64,000 bases of DNA from GCA-2720975 sp964469565 (GTDB taxonomy: Bacteria > Planctomycetota > UBA1135 > GCA-002686595): assembly GCA_964469565.1 (NCBI GenBank), contig CAYXZD010000001.1:186001-250000 (forward strand). Reading direction: 5' to 3'. Each line of letters opens with the position of its first letter. Within the stretch, counting starts at the first letter, position 1. Position numbers and translations under genes: made by a program. This document shows positions 62,278-64,000 of this stretch, in pieces. Below the pieces are notes generated by a model that saw nothing but the letters and a program-made list of their open reading frames with translations, was not told the origin of the DNA and did no database searches.

Positions 62278-62637
62278 TCATTTCTCCAGAGCGGGAACTG
62301 GGCTGCCTGGAAGTCCGGCTCGCAGGGCTGCGTTGCGCTTGCGCCATGCGGCCACGAGGGTGCGCCGCGAATTGTGGTTGATGCCTGCTACGAATCCCTG
62401 GGTGACAGCCTGATCTAGAGCGGCGTCCACCTGTTTGCCCGCCTGAGCTTGGGCCTGCAGGTAGGATTCAATGGACTCGATGCGCTGTGCGAGGGCTTTG
62501 AGTTCCGCTGAGTTTGGAGCCTGTGGTGATTGCGTGGGCTGCTGGTGCAGTCCTCCAAGCCAGGTGTACACGAGCAGGGCGAGGGTGGCCCATGGTGCCG
62601 ATCGGTGAAGCAGACTGCGGAATGATTGCGTGGCCAT
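62278..62637 (-). CDS. Hypothetical membrane-anchored helical protein
   Basis: 119 residues from ATG 62637. One helix in the membrane (SAPWATLALLVYTWLGGL) then Gln-rich coiled coil (AELKALAQRIESIESYLQAQAQAG) and a helical end. The frame continues to 62763 but the extra part is Pro/Trp-rich and not supported. Codirectional with xer and possibly cotranscribed (22 bases). Confidence 0.6.
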   Translation of the reverse strand: MATQSFRSLLHRSAPWATLALLVYTWLGGLHQQPTQSPQAPNSAELKALAQRIESIESYLQAQAQAGKQVDAALDQAVTQGFVAGINHNSRRTLVAAWRKRNAALRAGLPGSPVPALEK

Positions 62638-62769
62638 GACGGTTGCTTCGGCGGAAGAGGGGCGCGGAATGAAGCCCCGAATGAAGGGGCCTGCCCAAGT
62701 GCCCCAAGCTGGGAGGGGTAGGGGGTGATCACCGTTCCTAGGGGCGGCGAGAGTTACCTCCAATGGTGG

Positions 62770-63861
62770 CTAGACCCGAAGGAACACTCTGCGCTGGTAC
62801 AAGAAGGACAAAAAGGCCCACTCGGCAACGAGTACGCCGAGGGCCAGGGCGAGCTGAGGCGTGGGGCGCTCGAGGAGTGGGCTCAGCACCCGATCGATCC
62901 AAGCCTCCAAATCTACGAAGCGATTGACGAGGTAGATCAGAATGGAATTGGCCCCTAGGACGATCAGGGGCTGAGCCCAGCCCCTCTTGCGCGGGAGATC
63001 AATGAGTGCATGAAAGAGAGCAACGAGCAAGAGACTCCACCCGGTGCACCAGAGGACAAACGAGGGTGTCCACAGATTCTTGTTGATCGGAATGTAGGCG
63101 TCACTCCATCGTCCCAAGCCCAGGGCAGCGAGGCCAACCAGGATGAGCACGAGCAGGCGAATCAAAGGCTGCGGGCCTCGATGGGTGAGCCAGCGGCCCG
63201 TGAACACACCTGCTAGCGCGGTGGAAATCGCGGGCAGGGTGGAGAGGAGGCCTTCGGGGTCACTCGTTCCCAAGTGCAATCGGCCGGGGAGGAATTCTCG
63301 ATCGAACCACCCGACGATGGTCTCTCCCTGTTCCCAGGAGACAGCCTCCCGTCCGGGCGCAGGAACCCAGGTTAGAAGGGCGGCATAGCCCACGAGTAAA
63401 CCTACAAACCAAGTGACCTGGGTGCGTGGTGAAGTGTGGATCACCAGCAGTGCCGCCCCCAACCATGCGAGTCCGATGCGACCCAAAACACTCGCATACC
63501 GCAGGTTGTCCCAGTCAAACCGGAGTAAGCCGTTATAAACCCCACCGAGCAGAACGAGGATCACACCGCGCCAAATGGCGCCGCGAGTCAGCTCACCCTT
63601 GCCCATCCCCCTCCTGTGTCTGGCCGCGAAGGAGAGGGGCATGGACACCCCCGCGAGAAACAAGAAGAGGGGAAAGATCAAATCGTAGAATTGGAATCCG
63701 TGCCAGGGCACGTGGTGACATTGCCCTTCAATCCAATGAAGACTCTCCCAGCCGGTGAACGCGGCTAGGGCTCCCACGAGGCTGCGCCCACCCACGATCC
63801 AAAACATGTCCGCCCCGCGCAGGGCATCAATGGAGTGCAATCGCTCGGGGGAATGGCTCAT
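62770..63861 (-). CDS. HGSNAT/DUF5009-like membrane acyltransferase
   Basis: 363 residues with about ten helices. Start RLHSIDALRGADMFWIVGG matches the heparan-alpha-glucosaminide N-acetyltransferase/DUF5009 family, and FYDLIFPLFLFLAGVSMPLS, with LGRIGLAWLGAALL following, is typical. These enzymes move an acetyl group across the membrane to sugar amines; substrate here is unknown. ATG 63861. It is the upstream gene to the helical protein. Confidence 0.86.
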   Translation of the reverse strand: MSHSPERLHSIDALRGADMFWIVGGRSLVGALAAFTGWESLHWIEGQCHHVPWHGFQFYDLIFPLFLFLAGVSMPLSFAARHRRGMGKGELTRGAIWRGVILVLLGGVYNGLLRFDWDNLRYASVLGRIGLAWLGAALLVIHTSPRTQVTWFVGLLVGYAALLTWVPAPGREAVSWEQGETIVGWFDREFLPGRLHLGTSDPEGLLSTLPAISTALAGVFTGRWLTHRGPQPLIRLLVLILVGLAALGLGRWSDAYIPINKNLWTPSFVLWCTGWSLLLVALFHALIDLPRKRGWAQPLIVLGANSILIYLVNRFVDLEAWIDRVLSPLLERPTPQLALALGVLVAEWAFLSFLYQRRVFLRV

Positions 63862-63883
63862 GGGTCAGGGCCTGGGGACTCGC

Positions 63884-64000
63884 CTAGCATCCGGTGGGTG
63901 ATTGCGGGGGGCCGGGGATGAGGCGTTCGTGCCAGCACTCTGGGTGTAGGTCCGAGCCGCGAACTGGGGCTGAGCGAGGCTTGCGAGCCAACCCTGGGCC
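63884..64000 (-). CDS. Possible C-terminus of a protein running off the window
   Basis: From the edge an open frame gives 38 residues ending LIPGPPQSPTGC, preceded by HPECWHE. The His-x3-Trp/Cys pattern hints at a zinc-binding end. A second frame is also open, so this call is weak. Confidence 0.25.
   Translation of the reverse strand, partial: GPGLARKPRSAPVRGSDLHPECWHERLIPGPPQSPTGC

Overview
The window is GC-rich, almost fully coding and split into short operons on both strands. Several traits point to Planctomycetota: a lipid-anchored or secreted cytochrome-c-plus-DUF2231 protein, three Gfo/Idh oxidoreductases (one with a Tat signal), DUF1080 and BNR proteins, HEAT/TPR lipoproteins, McsB without McsA, frequent GTG starts and few Shine-Dalgarno sites. 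This assignment is an inference; no rRNA is present. The DNA looks like ordinary chromosome: I see no phage, IS element, plasmid or CRISPR genes.

Layout. 1-9.1 kb: end of a phosphohexomutase, a secreted HEAT-repeat protein, arginase, then a polysaccharide export unit. That unit has a Wzm-type permease with an inserted Calx-beta-like domain, a Wzt-type ATPase with a glycan-binding tail, and a methyltransferase fused to a regular coiled coil. 9.2-14.2 kb: SLC13/RCK transporter, McsB arginine kinase, a HAD protein with a mutated catalytic motif, and a glycosyltransferase. 14.3-19 kb: STAS/PilZ-like protein divergent from GAF-SpoIIE phosphatase, DUF58 and BatA-like genes. 19-25 kb: Tm-1-like pair, PqqB-like hydrolase, xylA-xylB. 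24.8-41.4 kb: flippase-like membrane protein, NhaC antiporter, AsnRS, a very large DUF4388/TPR/PEGA/propeller protein, MocA-like and ThiF-like genes, tRNA-His and small proteins. 41.6-47.3 kb: sugar or nucleoside catabolism cluster (dehydrogenase, TIM-barrel isomerase, NupG-like transporter, DUF1080, MoaD-like, BNR). 47.4-58.1 kb: a multidomain metallopeptidase, a repeat lipoprotein, a GldA/F/G-DUF4340 operon and an NHL propeller. 58-64 kb: two Gfo/Idh genes, XerC/D and an acyltransferase.

The most distinctive candidate system is the export unit at 4863-9119. Its parts match the logic of ABC-exported O-antigens: a capping methyltransferase with a coiled-coil ruler, an ATPase that reads the cap, and a permease. 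It differs in having a Calx-beta domain in the permease and no kinase domain in the capping enzyme.

A second theme is short tandem repeats: eight arrays, with units of 9, 12, 13, 15 and 42 bases. Four contain runs of exactly 100 N, and these N lengths do not fit the repeat phase, so they are assembly placeholders. Two of them artificially split single genes (1407-3775 and 30924-34282). Those in genes use units divisible by three and encode linkers between a membrane anchor or N-terminal domain and the folded domain.
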